From the NCBI GenBank assembly GCA_025093555.1, contig JAIWNF010000001.1, forward strand, positions 1,426,001-1,490,000: 64,000 bases of DNA. The letters run 5' to 3'. Below are positions 46,431-59,610 of the stretch, piece by piece. Each line of letters starts with the position of its first letter. Within the stretch, counting starts at the first letter, position 1. This DNA is from Circinella umbellata. Taxonomy: Eukaryota; Mucoromycota; Mucoromycetes; Mucorales; Lichtheimiaceae. The translations under genes and the position numbers were made by a program. The notes under the pieces are model-generated. The model had not been told where the DNA came from, did no database searches, and saw only the letters and a list, made by a program, of their open reading frames with translations.

Positions 46431-49091
46431 TTACTCTCCTAATAACCATTCAACAATTGTATGTTCTTGTTCATGTTCATCTTCCCAATCTTCATCTGGA
46501 ACAAACCATTCTTCATCTCCAACAACGATTCCATGTTCACTACCCGTATCTTCTGTAACAACAACACGAGGTAATTCTGGATCTGTTTGAACTCCTGCGT
46601 CTAAAGAAATGGGTTTTGGTGTTTGTGTTCCTTGTTCAGTTTTAGCTAATTCAAATTTTAGCACTTTTTCACGTACAGTAACTCCATGCGTGGTCTTTGT
46701 TTGCTGTAGTTGTTGCTGTAGTTGTTGATGAGGTGGTTCATCTCCTTCAGAATACTGAAGTGCAAAACTTTCATGAAAAGAAGTAGGTCTTGCACTACTT
46801 ATCATAGACGCTCGCTTTGCTACCATACTGGATGGTCTTTCTAATTCCTCTTTTGTTGTTTGTCTTCGTGTCGTTCGCCTTGGTGGATGGTCCGGTTCAA
46901 CAAAAGATGTACGAGAACCAGGAGCAATACTTCGAAGTACAGGTGGTTTTGGTGCAGAACGAGGATTTTCAAAAGGTGTTACTGGTTCATCCAATGATAA
47001 TTTTTTTTGTAATACATGATGTGAGTGTCTTTGTGGACTGTCTTGTTGTTGTTTTCGGAATTGAGAAGCTGGTAAATCAGATGATACTGCTCGTCTTGTT
47101 GTCGTTGTAGGAAGAGATGAACTATTATTTGATGTATTTCGATCAAGACTCGTAGGTCGTGTTTGTGATGGAGATTGTTGTTGTGGTAATGGTGGAGGAT
47201 GTTTGGCAGCAATAAATGAATCTGAATCCATTGATCGTAAAGATGTATTTTCATCAATAGCACTTTGATCTTTCGTAATTTCTATTGATTTTAATCGATT
47301 AGGAGTCAATGATAATCGAACGGTATCACCAGATCTTATTAAGTCTTCAAAATTAACTGCTGGTGTATCTGAATGATATATAGCTACTGAAGCACAAGAT
47401 GTTTTTGACGCTCTTTGTTGTTGTTGTTGTAATGATTGATGATGATAATGTTGTTGTCGTACCGGCGACTGAGGTGAACTTGTATCGGTTGCTACTGAAT
47501 CTCGTTTTTTACCAAAAAGTCGAAATCCTTTTTTACTCCCAGAAGAGGTTGTGGAACTAATTGTGTTGGTACTTGTACTTGTCGTCATAATAGACATAGG
47601 TCGTGTTTGTGTCATTGAAAATAGGGATGACATTTTGCCATTTGGTGGAGGACTACCAGGTTGACTATAATCCATTTCTTCATCATCAACGAATCCGATA
47701 TCCATATATGGATCTACACCTATTATCATACGATTCATTTGAAATAGTATGAAAAAAAAAAGTGAAAAAGAAAAAAAAAAATAGAAAGAAAAAAAATTGG
47801 TTAACATTCTAAAACACGGAGTAAGATAAAGGAATAGTAATAAAAAAAAAAGTACTATGTGCATTGTGCGTGCGTATAATATAAACATATGCGTATGCAA
47901 GATGATTATTACTACTTTTCAACAAACAAATCATTTAAATTCTTACTTGAATCACGGATATGAACATTTGAGTGTTTCCTTGATGATGTGACAGGACTTG
48001 GTACAGGTGTTGGTAATGTGCTGTGTGGTTGCTGTGATCGATAATTAATTACTGAAGCGCGTTTCTAAAGTGGTATAAAGGTAAATTGGCATTTAATATA
48101 TCAATGTTACACACAAATACATCATATAAACGCTAAAAAAAATCACTACATTCACGCACTACATTAAATTTCAACCATACTTTACCTCCAATCGTTCTCG
48201 TAATGCCATTTTATAAAACATATTACTAACTTGTGCATCATCCATTAATGTTAAATAGACTTCTTTTACACGGATATATTCTGTATCTTCATGTTCTGCA
48301 GTTATTGCTATTGCCTAACATCATAAAATAAATACAAGGAATAGATTAATAACTTTTTCTTTTTTTATTTTGGCGCCTGCTTATCTTTTTTTTTTTTGAT
48401 AAACTAACAAAAAAAAAACCACACTCACTGTCAGAATATATTCTGCCACGTGCTCAATAATAGCAGTAATATAAACAATAACAATAGGTGATATCGCAAT
48501 ATTATCGTTTGTATTATTATTATTCATAGAAAGAGGAGTGGAAGTCAAACTAGGTCGACTTGGATTTTGATGATTTTTTTCTGCCAAAGTACAATAGTTG
48601 ACACAATCTTCTGTTAAACAATGGATTAATTTGGGTAATAATGAAGGATCCAGTGTTCTTGTACGTTCATAAGCTTCATAGTCAATAGTTTCTGTTGATT
48701 CACTATATGATTTCACTTGTAATTCTGCTTCGACAATGGCATTTTTTCCAACAGGTGAAGATAAAAGTAAACTGAAAACAGCTGTTTTTATACGAGACAG
48801 ATCGAGTGATTGAGCGGATGATAATAAAAGATGAACAAATTCGTCGAGGAATTGATTGATGACTTGTAATGCATCGGTTGATACGCGTAAAGGATCGACT
48901 TCGGTAATTATAGCATTAGCAGCTCTGTGACAAACATAGCGTGCTTCTATAATAATAAAAGCAAGAAAAAGGTAAAAGAAATATTATTATTATGTATTAG
49001 AAATTATTATTTTGTCTTGGACTTGTTGGCGTTGACAACGAACTTGTTTTTTATATCTCAATTGAATTGTTGCTTAGATACCTTTGATCAT
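46431..49091 (-). CDS. Histone-fold-like fungal protein with long disordered tail
   Basis: Five exons: 49082-49091 (10 nt, supplying the ATG), 48429-48946, 48186-48314, 47947-48064 and 46431-47719, 687 aa in frame. The first exon is the least certain; it gives MIKEARYVCHRAANAII. Residues about 20-215 are helical. SRIKTAVFSLLLSSPVGKNA and SPIVIVYITAIIEHVAEYIL, then AEHEDTEYIRVKEVYLTLMD, resemble an H2A-type histone fold. The remaining about 430 residues are disordered, rich in Ser, Gln and Pro (PPPLPQQQSPSQ, APKPPVLRS), and end acidic. I cannot name the family or role. The resemblance is by motif only and does not prove DNA binding. It is convergent with GET5, with 187 bp between stops. Confidence 0.75.
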
Positions 49092-52000
49092 TGTAGTAAA
49101 TTATTATGAACAATAATTATTAAAAGAATAAAACACAAATAATAGTAATAAAAATAAAAGAAGAATAAATAGTAGTAGTAATAATAGTAGTAGTAGAAGT
49201 AGTAGTAGTAGATATTAATAAATTACACAAGAGAAAAAGAAAATTAAATTGGAGGATCCTGGTAGTGCAAAAAAAAAAAAAAAAAAAAAATAAGAGAGAG
49301 AGAGAGCGAAAGAGAGACGAGATCAAAAAAAGACAAGTTAAGAAAAGGGTAAAATAAAATAAAAAGTGGACTATATTTTTCCGTAGTGGATAAGACACAC
49401 AATTATTAAATAAAAAGAGTGGTCATTCAAAGGAGGGAAGACTTAAAAAAAAGGCGCGCACGAGGAGTGTACTTCTAGGTCAAGAAAGCAGGGACATAAA
49501 AAGAAATACCAAAAAGTCGAATTTCAGGTACAACACAAATAAATTATAAAATAGCACCACCGAATTTGAAAAAGAAAAAGAAAAAGGAGGGAAACGAAAA
49601 AAAAAGGAGACAAGTTGCATTTAAACATAAAGTTGTACAACGAGAGCACAATCCAATATCACTATGCAGGTACAAACACAGATAGATAGATATATATATA
49701 TATATATAGATTTGCACTTTTTTAAACCAGTTTTTTTTTTTTTAATTGAATCACAAAGCAAAAGTAACCGTGTACGTATAACAATAATGGAGAAGAAAAA
49801 AAAAAGCTATCTAAACCAAAACCAGAAACTCAGTTTTTTGGCTGAAATCCGACAAATAATAATAGCATGCACACTTTCTTTTTTTAATAAAGAAACAATG
49901 AACAATCTTCTTGATCCCAATAACATATATGTATATTGATCCTTTTACGGATTCCATTCATACATCTTTAAAGACAAACGGCGAAAGTTACTTTATTACC
50001 ATACGATGGTGGGAATTGAGGTAAAAAGGGAGAGGAGCACGGACATATGGGGGAAATATATATAAAAAAAACTGGTACATGGTTTTTTTATCCTGAATTC
50101 TCTATTGTTCTATTTTCTCTGTAAATCCGAAAGCTAGTCTCCACACTAAATAATATGCAAGATATAATTTATAGCTTGTGTGTATTACAAGCAAATCAGC
50201 AATGAAAAAGTGAAAAGAAAAATAGTACTGTTATAACCCTTTTTTTTCTTCAAAAAAAGAAAAATTACTCCTTCTCTTTGTTGGTTTGAAGCATATACAC
50301 AATGGCTCCCTTTTTTAAAAAAAAAACATAAAGATGAAATTGAAAGACATATTCCCATTTTCACTTTTTTTTCTAAATTATGATATGTATGACAGCAATA
50401 GCCTACAACTACAGCAATAGAATTTTCCATGAGTTGTTGGATAAATATGGTAAGCAGCAAAAAAAAAAAAAGACAACATTATCCAACGTCATATAATAAC
50501 CAGATTATCATGTGAAAACGCAACAAAATACAGTAACAACATTTGCTGTTTTTTTGTTGAAATAGAGTCATGAATAAGCTTCTGTGATGAACGAATTTCT
50601 CGAAAATTTTGACAGAACCGAAGAATGTTTGTGAACATGGGGTGATCCCATTACGATTTTTTAATTAACAGATTTCCCTAATTTAGAACTTTTTTTTGGG
50701 GGAAACAAAAAAGAAAAACTTACACTCTATTATTATTATTTTTGAGAAATCAAAAAAATTGAGAGTTATTTATTCAGTTTATATATATTTAGGGATGTCG
50801 TGGATAAGTTTCTCGGTCAGAATATAGGTATTAAGTGTCTATAACTCTATGAATATTGTTGTCCAGAAATTTTTTTATTTATGTGATTAAAATTTGACAT
50901 ACAGTACATCAAAGCGTTGTCGGTGTTTATGGCAACGTCATTTAAAGAAGGTAAATAGTTAAATTCATGAAAAACCTGAGTTATCATCTTTTCTATCTCC
51001 AATAATAATTTAATAATGTCTTAATAAATTTAAACTGATAAACTACTTATTATCCAAATCATTCTTCTTTTATATATATTTTAAAACACTGAAGAATTAT
51101 TTATGATATATGAAAATGGTAAAAAAAAGAAAAAAGAGGATTCGTTTAATAGCACAAACTCTTCTATATTGTTGTCATGAATATAATCTACCTAATCAAT
51201 AATCGCTTTTCATGTTTCCAAATTTACAAAGAATACATAAAAAATATCATTAGCTATAATAATTTACCACTTTTTTTTTCTCTAAAAAAAAATCATATAT
51301 TCTCTATTCGAATATATAATCGAAGGAGTCGTTTTTCTTTATTATTCCATACTAGACAAGAAAAACAAACTGACAGTGTCTCAATACAAATGTAGTCTCA
51401 TTTACACCTGCTTGTAATTTTAGGAAAGATACAACTACTCGCTGGTATAATTCTTCCTCAAAGAGCCTAGATTCCCAAAAAGAAATTAAGTGGTGGGTTT
51501 TTTTTTTATATCTCTTAAAGCACTCCACGCTTTTAGAATGATCTTTTTACTTCACTTGTAACTTTAATTTTTATAATTTCTACAAGTATATATATTTACC
51601 TTACTAATTGATCTATTTACTTCTAGCATTATTATTATTGTGATGCAAGTGAAACAAATTGTGTATGTAAATAACTATAATGTTGAAAAAAATCAAGTAA
51701 AATTTCACGTGCGTACATCATTACATAAACACAAAAAAAAGTAACTTACTGGAGTCTCAATTGATATATAAAAGTTGAATTAAGTTGTAATGAAATTTAG
51801 CTAACTTTTGTCGCATACATTACAAGAATGATGCCTTTAAGTTGTCATATTTTCATGTAGCACATCATAGCTACGTCCCTTCAACATAATAATTAATACC
51901 CTTTAACTGTGATACGCGTGCCATTTTTTTTTCAGGGGTCATTCGAACAAACCCTTATTTTATGTTATAGCGGCAATATATTAAAATAGAATAAGGGGAG

Positions 52001-52149
52001 ATCATGATTCTGATAAAACGTTAAACTACCATGTTTTTTTTGGTACCTACATCCCTCACTAATTCTTTTTTTTTTTAATTATTTCCATTTAATAGTCCTG
52101 AGCTCCTCTTTCCTTATTTTTTCTTTATTCAAAGATCAGGAGCTTTACC

Positions 52150-52180
<31 letters not shown>

Positions 52181-53300
52181 TTATTAGGTTATAGTGCAAA
52201 GAAAAATAGTTTTATTTACATATTTTAAAAAGTCATGGATTTTGACAGAACTTCTTCGGACATTATTCATTATTGTGTTTATTAATATGTAGACATTTAG
52301 AAGCATTTTTAGTTATTTATGCAGAACGTAATTCTCTTCCTTTTTGCGATCCCAGGCTCTTAATTAATATTGTCTGTAAAAAAACATATTTGAATATCCA
52401 CGCCAACCCCTTTTCCCTCTTTTTTTTTCAATGGTTTGTCAAGCTTATCTATTCTGTATTTTTGCTGTTGTTATGACAGCAATGATTTAAAATAAGCACT
52501 TTTATTTTGCGTTGCCATGGAGAATTTTTTTTCATTCTGTCACCATTTCCATCTAGTGTCATTAAAGTTATTCAATGCTTCTTTAGTTTTTAATTTTACC
52601 AATTTTTTTTTTCATAAATAAACTATTGTATGTTGGAAGGTCAAAAATAATGTTCATCAGATCTTCCAACATCTTTTTTTCAATGTTGAACAAATACAAG
52701 TTACTTTTATGTTATTTTTTTCTCTTCAATTTCGTCATGCTAAAACCTTTGGTAATTTATTCATTATTATCTGCTATGTGTATAACATCTAGCTGCCACG
52801 AAGAATTTGACGTTTTAAGTAGTAATATTAGGGATATCATTTTACTAAATGATATTCAATTTCGGATGCTTTATATAGAAGATTATCAAGTCAAAAATTA
52901 TCTCTTGCTGATGTCTTAATATACTGCGTACTTCAAACCATTTTCGGCTTTTATTGCAATTTAAAGAATATGAATAATATTTTACCGTACAATTAGGCGC
53001 ACCATGTCTGGCTGAATTAAAATTGTCAAGTTCACCACAAGGTACTTCACAATTTCTGAAAAGCACCGTTATATCTTGTATAGTAGAAGTATAGAATATA
53101 TATTTTATAAATCACGTATATATCAGCTACGGTTGTTTTTTTTCTGTATTCCTTTAATAATTGTAAAGCCAACACTTAAATAATAATACAAAAAGGTTGC
53201 TTTTTAAATAGTAAGTTTTTTATTTTTGAATTATAAACTCTTGATGATGTTGCTGTGAATAGTGTAATTTTTTTTTCTAACGTTGTTGCTTTTAATAATA
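49092..53300. other. Gene-poor AT-rich region, part 1
   Basis: No convincing gene. Contains an A-run with GA-repeat at about 49268-49318, a TA microsatellite at about 49690-49708, and a (TA)n tract at 52151-52176. Open frames here are short, low-complexity and lack recognisable domains. The first few hundred bases should hold the promoter of the histone-fold-like gene. Confidence 0.5.
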
Positions 53301-53317
53301 ACGACCACTAAGAATAC

Positions 53318-53657
53318 GATAAGTATGTCAATGAAGGCACGCAAAGAAAGGCAGTATTTATTTATTGAATTATTTTAATAAATAAAATTATAGCATCAAG
53401 CAAAAAAAAGTGGATAGTCTAAATGGAATGTTATTCCTATTATAATGAAATAAAATAGTACAATTGTTAATAAGTTACTGCATAATCATTATTCTAATCA
53501 TTCTTCTTTTTATACTGGAGATGAGGCTCTTACCCTGCTTAATTTTTTTTACGTGCAGCGACTTGTCTTTTGTTTGTTTGTTTATGTATGTATATTGTTT
53601 TGGTGTTTTCCTAATGATTCCCAGCTCCTGCAAATCATTAGGAAAAGACCATCATAT
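53318..53657. repeat. Dispersed repeat with terminal hairpin, copy 1
   Basis: Direct, diverged copy of the sequence at 58712-58990. Shared landmarks: AAAGAAAGGCAGT, TAATAAGTTACT, ACGTGCAG, and the closing stem-loop. Here the stem is 53602-53619 with 53633-53650 (one mismatch). No coding capacity. Confidence 0.65.
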
Positions 53658-53987
53658 TATGGTTTTTATATATGTTTTGTTTGTTTGTTTGTTTTTGCAT
53701 ACGTAGGTACGTATGTGTATTTTTTTTTTCATTTTCTCCATATCTATATAATGTAAACGTATATAAATGATATAATTAGATGTTGTTTTAGATTTATCAT
53801 TATATAATATAGATAGTCATCAAAGTAATATACTTACGGGATCAAATGTTGTTTTTTTTTTAATTCATTTGAATAAAGTCACACTTGTTTGCTTGATGCT
53901 ATTATAATTTGCTTTGCCTTTTTTCTTCTTCTGTTTTTTCAATATTGAACACTCAATGAGAGCCACCGCCACAGAAAAAGAAAGTAC

Positions 53988-54160
53988 AAGGAGAAGCCCC
54001 AGCCGAGAGGGTTTTTTCATGCAACAGAAAGGCAGGTATATCAGAAGAGCGGAACATCAATGGTTATGGTGAACAGAGGCCATAGACAGCAGGAGATCAG
54101 GCGTACAGGTATCCCACATTGGCCCAGGATAGTCACCGACTGTCCAGAATAAAAGGAGGG
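53988..54160. repeat. Left arm of a decayed inverted-repeat pair
   Basis: About 173 bp that reappears as the reverse complement at 54645-54817, roughly 80% alike by eye. A core of nearly 50 nt (around GGTTATGGTGAACAGAGGCC) is almost identical. The spacer is about 485 bp. No intact reading frame. Confidence 0.65.
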
Positions 54161-54644
54161 TAGAACTACTCGGAACGAACCTTTTTGAATCCAACTGCTA
54201 CAATCCTATTGTACTCTTGACAGGGGATAGGTAATGATACGGAAACCCTGAGAAATCTTTGCGACTTGCAAACTGTAAACAACAACAACAACTTCATGGA
54301 AACATGTTCCAGTATTGTTAAAAAATCTAAGAGATTTCTCTTTATAACAATTTTCATTCTTGGTTCTTGAAGCAAATGAAAAATGTTATAAAAAGAAACC
54401 AGTAGAAATGGTCAATAAAAGCTTTATTGTTAGTAACATGCATTTATCATATTAATTTAGGTACGATATAAACTAAAAAGATTGACTTACAGTAAAATTA
54501 TATGAAATCATACGAATCTTATTGTTATTTAGCAGCCGGTCGTTGCAAGAGATGTCCCATGTTTCATATCATACCTATCTTACCCACCAAGTGTACAACA
54601 GGAAGAGCAGTGGATACAAAAAGGCCGTTCTTTTCACCCCACCA

Positions 54645-54817
54645 CAACCTCTTATTCCGAACAATCGGTGACTATCCTGGGCCAATGTGGTATCCCTGTA
54701 CGCCTGATCTCCTGCTGTCTATGGCCTCTGTTTACCATAACCATTAATGCTCCTCTTTTCCGATATACCTACCTTTCTATGGGAAGAAACCATCAACTAG
54801 GGCTCCTCCCTTGTGCT
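54645..54817. repeat. Right arm of the decayed inverted-repeat pair
   Basis: Reverse-complement partner of 53988-54160. Conserved open stretches in the two arms (around VTILGQCGIPVRLISC) suggest both derive from one coding or element sequence, but no family is recognised. Confidence 0.65.
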
Positions 54818-55155
54818 TGGCACTATGACCATTTTCTTTGGATTATTTTTTCTTTGACTTTTTTATATTTTTGTTCTTGTTATTTCTACAATGAATAATA
54901 AATACAAAATATCGTTGAGTTTTCTTTTTATCGATCATGTAATAGATTCTATTATTGTAGCACTTGAAGAAAAGCTTACTTGATTATTTGTTTTTATGCT
55001 CAATTTTTTTTTTCTTTTTGTTCAATATTGAGTACCAGAAACGATCCATGTAAAGTAGGTTTCTTTTCTTATTTTATTGTATGTCCCTTCAAATATTATT
55101 GGATCCTCTCTAGAATTCATAAAATAAAATAACAATTATTAGTTATCTTGTTCAA

Positions 55156-55365
55156 GTGACAATGGTGTTACTACGATTATGTATAATACTATACCTGGTA
55201 ACACAATGTTTTTCATTACGATGTATAATTCAAGACGACACGGAATGTAGTAAAAAGAACAAGGCCATTCAACTTGATATATTCACAATGACGACCATCA
55301 CTGAAATATACATTATTGGAGACCCATGTTTTTGTATACCGCCGATAGGCTCGAGATGTTCATAA
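55156..55365 (+). CDS. Possible small secreted cysteine-rich protein
   Basis: 69 codons. A hydrophobic start (VLLRLCIILYLVTQCFS) reads like a signal peptide. The predicted mature part of about 50 residues has five cysteines (LRC, TEC, CFC, RCS), including a CFC motif and a Cys next to the end. No paralogue or domain is recognised. The surrounding 10 kb holds no other gene and many decayed repeats, so chance occurrence is a real possibility. Confidence 0.28.
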   Translation: MTMVLLRLCIILYLVTQCFSLRCIIQDDTECSKKNKAIQLDIFTMTTITEIYIIGDPCFCIPPIGSRCS

Positions 55366-55369
55366 TTGT

Positions 55370-58300
55370 ATCTTGGAATTATAGTAGTGAAAAAAGGATA
55401 ATATGGTTCTTGTTTACCAACAAAGAGGAGTCACACAGAGCTCCATTGCCAAATAATAAAAGATCAATAATATGATCATAAAATTCGGCAAGTGAGTAGG
55501 ACACGTACAGGCAGTTGTCAAGGAATGACAGTCCCAAAAAAAGAGTTGTCCAAAGGAAGACGAGCAAGGTACACAAGTCCTTGATGGAAGCAAGGGAAAT
55601 TCACCGCATCACGGCGTTCATAATCAATACCTATAAAGATAAAATGTAAGAGAAAACATTATTAATTAGAGGAATACATTTCATTTTCTTATTGTGTTGA
55701 AGTTTTATACTTACCACTTATCTCAGGGTGGTATTTTTCTTCTGTGAATGGTAAAGTTGTATCTATGAGAAATGTATATGTAATTAGAAACAGATTTCAT
55801 TATGTTTTTTTCGTGTAAAAACATGTTAGCATCTATGTTTCTTATTAGTTTTTTACTTACCCACCTTGTTTCCCCAGTATTGGAACCAAGCCAAAGGCTC
55901 TAAAAAACACAGTGGGACGCGACTTGCATATGATATTGATTTGCTGCGGAATCACCACTCGTAACTGGTGGTCCACCAGTAACGTCATCCAGCTAAAGGT
56001 AACGATAGCAAAAAAGTTGCTGGGAACCAGAAAGAGAGACGGCCCATTTCGCGTCGAATGCAACAACGTGCAATGCCGCGTAAGCCTACTCCATTAACCC
56101 ATTGTACACAATGAGCAGAAGGATCCTTGCCTGCCTCCATTTGAGAAAAAGAGCATTGCCCAACAGTTGAATCACCAACTGCAGGTACACTTGGAAGTAG
56201 AGCTCCTCAACTTTTGAACATGCAAATTCCTTAATGCTTCAACCGGTCAGGTACGAATGCGCAGGAAACGTTGACGACGGTGTGGCAAAAAAGACCAAAC
56301 ACAAACAGAGAGTAGTTGCTCAACCAACAAAAAAGAAGGTTCTAGGCAACAACTCGCGTTTAGTTGACACAGGATAAAACCAAAGAAGACCTTTTCTCTT
56401 TGCAACAACGACGAATGTTTTTCAAAAGAACATTCCCCAAATGCCAAGACTTTTATCAAGTTCTTGACAATGGTGCTGCGGACGCATATAAACACGAGAT
56501 TTTTTTTTTTGGCAATTGAGCAGAGATTGCTAAAGTTACAGGCAACACTGAAGATGCCAACACTAAAGCAAAGCAACATGCACATGCAAACAACGTGATG
56601 AGTGGGTGCCAAAGCAATAATAGCAGCAGTGTTGGAAAAGCAACGACCTGGCTATATACCAAAGAAAAAAAAGTTGTGAAGAAAAAAGAAAAGAAAAGAA
56701 AAAAAAAAGACGTGCTCTCAGAACACCCTCTGGCATAATTTTTTGAGTCCTGTATTTTGTTTCCAGCCCTACCCACGTGGCCCTACCATAGATCCCGTTC
56801 TGGACCCTGTGTGCCTATTCTTTTTTACACACTCCTTGTTGGCAACCTAACTAATAAAATATTATTGATTGTCATGACAATGGGGGGGGTAATACTTTGA
56901 CAATGGCCATTACAACACTATAACATTTTGGGCAATCAAGAAGCAGTTTATTAGTATTACTATACAAAACCATTGAGTGTATTTCTCTTTTACGGTTTGA
57001 ACTCTTTTTTTGTCAAAAGTGTAAAACATGGTTTCCATGAATATTTTAATTGTATGGTCAACACATGCTTCTTAAGAATATAGCTTTTCTTTTACTTATT
57101 ACATACATTAACCATGAATGTATATTTGGTCCATAATGAAAAAATTAGATAATAATAGTATCTGGATGCATCCATCCAGTTATCCATTTATTCATCCAAA
57201 CATCAAAAACATATGCTTTTCTATATATTATTCAAAGATCTCAATGATCTGCACTAATAATATTATGTACGTAATAGCTTTAATGCGGTTGAAAGAAAAA
57301 AAAAAGAAATTAGGATATTTTATTCTGGATCACTTTGCAGCTTGACATTATGTTGTATCTCTTTTTTTATTCCATTTTTTGGAATTATATATTTTAACTC
57401 CTAATATATTAGAAATAGTAAAAACATGACAAATTCAAGTACTCGAATAGAAATCCACCAAAAAAATGCGCGTGAAGTTATAGCAGTTTTTATTTGATTT
57501 TAAATATCTACCACACCAAAAAAGTCTAATTATTATTATAGAGAGAGGAAGATCCTGTAATAATAATATAATTAGTGTTTACATTATCCTTACTTCTTAT
57601 CTAAAAATAACACGATCGAAATTTATACTTCTGTAGTTACAGTCAAAACTACTCTTAATATCCAAAACATCAATGGCATCCAGAAATCATCGTTACATTT
57701 CAAATGAGAAATATTTGTTTCATCCTGCCATTCATGTATGTGCGTGTACAAATATTACATTCTTCAACTCCAAGATAACATTCACTCGTTATTCCAGACG
57801 AGTACATATTCAAAATACCAATCCTAGCCTTATCCATCCAATATTTAAGACAATAATTTATATCTATTGCTACGCCCATTCCCGGTTATGACACGACCAT
57901 AACAGCATAGTCGAATCGATATGTGTTTTGAAAAGTAGCTCGATCTTTATAATTCACCACAGGTCAAAGTTGCCGTTGTTTTTGGTAGACTATCCATAAA
58001 AAAAATGGCAAAACTACGGCTGTCTCATCCAGGCTTCTACATCAACAACTTTATCCCCACTGTCATTGTCAGGAAAAGTACATCGATCAAAAGTCTCGTG
58101 AGTGCGTTTTTTTATCCAGTCTAGCAGATAAAAGTTGGTAGTGGTGCGTTCAACAATCGCTATCCGTAAATATGATTGCAGTAGTACAGTCCGTATACTG
58201 AATAGGGCGACGCTATTTCCTACTCCATCCCTATCTTCAATAGCAATCGTTCTCTTCCTCGCGTTAATTTAGGTTCAATGAGTAGATTGATTGACCAATA

Positions 58301-58700
58301 AAGTCTTTTCTTACCGAAAACAGGCCATATTTTGAATGCTGCCTTTGGTTACTTTTTAAACTGATATCAACTGACCCAACTTATATTATTATACCAAAGA
58401 TGTTATTTGAAGTTGGCCATGTTGGTGCTTCTTAATTATTTTTGAAATTCAAAAAAAAAAAAGGTTTTTTTTTCTGTAAGAAAAGAAGAAAAAAGTAAAT
58501 AAATAAGTAGGACCATCCCAAGCTGTGTACATATAGCCATGTGTCACACACAGTGTAACAAATAGAAACTACGAGTTGGGATGTATTGTCATTAATTTAT
58601 ATTGGATGAACAAGTATCTGGTACTAATAAACCATATTTTTTATTATTATTATCCAAATTCTACAAACCAATACTAAGATTAAGGTAGCAACAGTAGCAA
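55370..58700. other. Gene-poor region, part 2, with coding-like debris
   Basis: About 55860-56750 has less AT and, in plus-strand frames, coding-like fragments separated by stops (for example MPRKPTPLTHCT, and LQQRRMFFKRTFPKCQDFY near 56400-56460). This suggests an old pseudogene or element remnant of unknown family. The remainder is AT-rich and holds nothing recognised. Confidence 0.4.
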
Positions 58701-58711
58701 AAATACTACAG

Positions 58712-58990
58712 GTATATTAATAAAGGCACACAAAGAAAGGCAGTGTTTATTTATTGTATTGTCTTCGTAAACTAATCTATTATGATAAAAAATAATAGTA
58801 CAATTATTAATAAGTTACTACGTAAATATGATTCCGTATTATATTGAATGAAGATTTTCTTACTTTGATTGTTTTTTTGGACGTGCAGTGACTTATATGT
58901 ATCTTGTTTTCATGAATATGTTATTGTATTGGGGTTTTCCTAATGATTCTCAGCCCCCACGAATCATTAGGAAAACCCCAATGCTATAAT
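58712..58990. repeat. Dispersed repeat with terminal hairpin, copy 2
   Basis: Partner of 53318-53657. It ends in a perfect 22-bp stem (58928-58949 with 58961-58982) around an 11-nt loop. The stem sequence is based on GGGGTTTTCCTAATGATTC. Confidence 0.7.
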
Positions 58991-59610
58991 ACACCACATT
59001 TCTGGCGTGGTTACAAGCCAGACTAGTACAAATACATGGCCTTGAACTTCTCTGATACAATCTGATTCAAATTGACTAGTAAAATCACTATTAAATGTTG
59101 CTACTGCTAGGAGCAGTGTGTTTGTTTTGTGCTTTATCGATGAAAATTATTCTTCTCAAAGTAACTAATTTACCAAAATTGGATGAACTCATCAAATTTG
59201 AGAAATACATGTTCATTCTTTTTTCGCTATCCACCCTGTTATCACAGCTTATTCTGCTCTTATTGTCCGGGCGATTCAACAAGAACGAGCTTTCGGAAAC
59301 AAGATGCATGTTATATGTATATTTTACACTATTCTAGAAATACAACTTGAAGAATTTAAAGTTTGTTCATGATGCCTATAACATCTTATTTCCAACTAAA
59401 GCTAAACCAAATATGTTATCAAGTGTAACAATTTTTAATGCTTTTGTGCATCCACCACTCCCATAAATATTATGCTTTATGCTTTCTACTAAAAAAAAGA
59501 AGAATACTAGGATTATTATATTTATCATTATTATATTATTATGAACTCTATATATATTTTTCTCTCTCACGCCACTAACTCTATTTTTTTTTCTACCACT
59601 TGAAGAAAAC

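Noticed and set aside
49120..49398. 92-codon minus-strand hydrophobic frame upstream of the histone-fold-like gene
   Set aside because: Phe/Leu/Thr runs come from A-runs and TAG microsatellites; it does not splice into exon 2 better than the 10-nt exon does.
54166..54375. 69-codon minus-strand frame between the inverted-repeat arms
   Set aside because: No homology recognised; it stops at the arm and is not matched on the other side.
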